A DNA stretch of 64,000 nucleotides, taken from NCBI GenBank assembly GCA_010279815.1, contig QEOQ01000123.1, forward strand, positions 91,736 to 155,735, read 5' to 3'. The notes beneath the pieces were generated by a model, which had not been told where the DNA came from, ran no database searches, and saw nothing but the letters and a program-made list of their open reading frames with translations. The position numbers were made by a program, and so were the translations under genes. Shown here in pieces: positions 63,281 through 64,000 of the stretch. Each line of letters begins with the position of its first letter. The first letter of the stretch is position 1. Source of the DNA: Brachionus plicatilis (taxonomy: Eukaryota > Rotifera > Eurotatoria > Ploima > Brachionidae).

Positions 63281-64000
63281 TCATTTGCCGTGTGACTGCA
63301 TTAATTTAGCGTAGTTTGGTGGCGAGAATTTAATCCTTATGCATTTTAGTATATACAGTGGCAAACACGAGACCAATGTGATCACAATCACTTTCCATCC
63401 GAACTCCAGCGACTGAATGAATTCTGCATCTGAAAAAAAAAGAAAATTTTATTTTTTTGTAAATTACAAAAATTTTTTTTTTTTAAATTTAAAAATTTAG
63501 AAATTTTAATTTTTCCTTGATTTTAAAATTTTCAATTTTTTCTTAATTAAAAAATTCAATTTTTTCCTTATTCAAATTTTTTTTTAAATTTAAAAATTTT
63601 TTATTTAAAATTTAAAAATTTTAATTTTTTCTTATTTTAAAATTTTTTCATTTTTTTTCTAATTTAAAAATTTTTATTTTTTCTTAATTTAAAATTTTTA
63701 TTTTTTCTTAATTTAAAATTTTTATTTTTTTCTTTATTTAAAATTTTTTTTAAATTTAAAAATTTCAATTTTTTCTAATTTAAAATTTTTATTTTTCCTT
63801 GATTTTAAAATTTTCAATTTTTTCTTAATTTTAAATTTTTTCATTTTTTTTCTAATTTAAAATTTTTTATTTTTTCTTAATTTAAAAATTTTTAATTTTT
63901 TTCCTTATTTAAAATTTTTTTTAAATTTAAAAATTTTTGATTTAAATAAAATTTACCAAAAAAATCTCTGAAAATTAGCAGAGAGAAAATGTAGCATACC
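63281..64000 (-). CDS. ATP9-type P4-ATPase (phospholipid flippase), C-terminal two exons
   Basis: Last exon 63429-63281 and penultimate exon 64000-63957 (cut by the window edge), joined across a 527-nt intron with matching phase (G|AT). The joined protein reads [60 protein letters not shown] and HGK. [15 protein letters not shown] followed by a basic stretch and FSPP-x-Y-x-KL is the end of the last membrane helix and tail of ATP9A/ATP9B (Neo1-like) P4-ATPases, which act in trans-Golgi and endosomal membranes without a CDC50 partner. The catalytic domains lie outside the window. The intron is almost pure T/A runs (TTTAAATTTAAAAATTT patterns). Confidence 0.85.

Noticed and set aside
63450..63950. 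T/A run patterns in the last ATPase intron as a regulatory or centromere-like repeat
   Set aside because: Irregular TTTAAATTT words typical of slippage in intron sequence; unit length is not constant.

Overview
The window looks like nuclear DNA of a small, AT-rich invertebrate. Genes have spliceosomal introns with GT..AG borders, most of them only 43-57 nt long, and the rest of the DNA is packed with decayed transposons. The mixture seen (CR1/Jockey-like LINEs, a GIY-YIG retroelement, Tigger/pogo, mariner, piggyBac, hAT, Helitron, MULE) and the base composition would suit a monogonont rotifer such as Brachionus. That assignment is inference; another AT-rich lophotrochozoan is possible.

Host genes, left to right: (1) the 5' half of an unrecognised gene on the minus strand (exons at 1-279, 386-477 and 826-938); (2) an intronless LIM-domain gene (3632-4411, +); (3) a small secreted-protein gene (5203-5589, -); (4) a stomatin gene in five exons (8334-10793, -); (5) two inverted copies of a Cys/Pro-Leu repeat protein gene (18720-19100, + and 25604-26119, -), each with its own TATA box; (6) an 18-exon gene spanning about 22 kb (35104-57014, +) for a 1,892-residue type I membrane protein of alternating MAM and LDL-receptor class A domains, like MALRD1; (7) NDUFV2, the 24-kDa subunit of respiratory complex I, in three exons (60308-61154, -); (8) the last two exons of an ATP9-type P4-ATPase (63281-64000, -). 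Splice phases in the multi-exon models agree at every junction and summed coding lengths are multiples of three. I joined these exons by reading the sequence; no transcript evidence was available.

Between and inside these genes the DNA is largely transposon debris: a piggyBac-like relic with a mariner inserted into its TTAA duplication (6.5-8.0 kb), a 52-bp-TIR mariner-like element holding a Tigger fragment (11.6-12.6 kb), further Tigger fragments (17.4 and 37.7-38.5 kb), a nearly intact CR1-type LINE (19.5-23.4 kb), an LTR/gag fragment (23.7-24.7 kb), a MULE relic (29.4-30.2 kb), and 5'-truncated retroelements at 32.3, 34.3 and 40.9 kb. Each long intron of the MAM gene is filled with such insertions or, in one case, with a tandem repeat.

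The most unusual signals are: three truncated retroelements each flanked by direct repeats of about 72-137 bp, far longer than usual target-site duplications; a short stem-loop followed by a tri- or tetranucleotide repeat at the 3' ends of several apparently different LINE families; a 567-bp element with GGGTCTAG termini, an 8-bp duplication, a zinc-finger-like ORF and dense GGTCACATA palindromes, which I cannot assign to a known superfamily; and two hAT-type ends flanked by the same 8 bp that bracket four real exons of the MAM gene.
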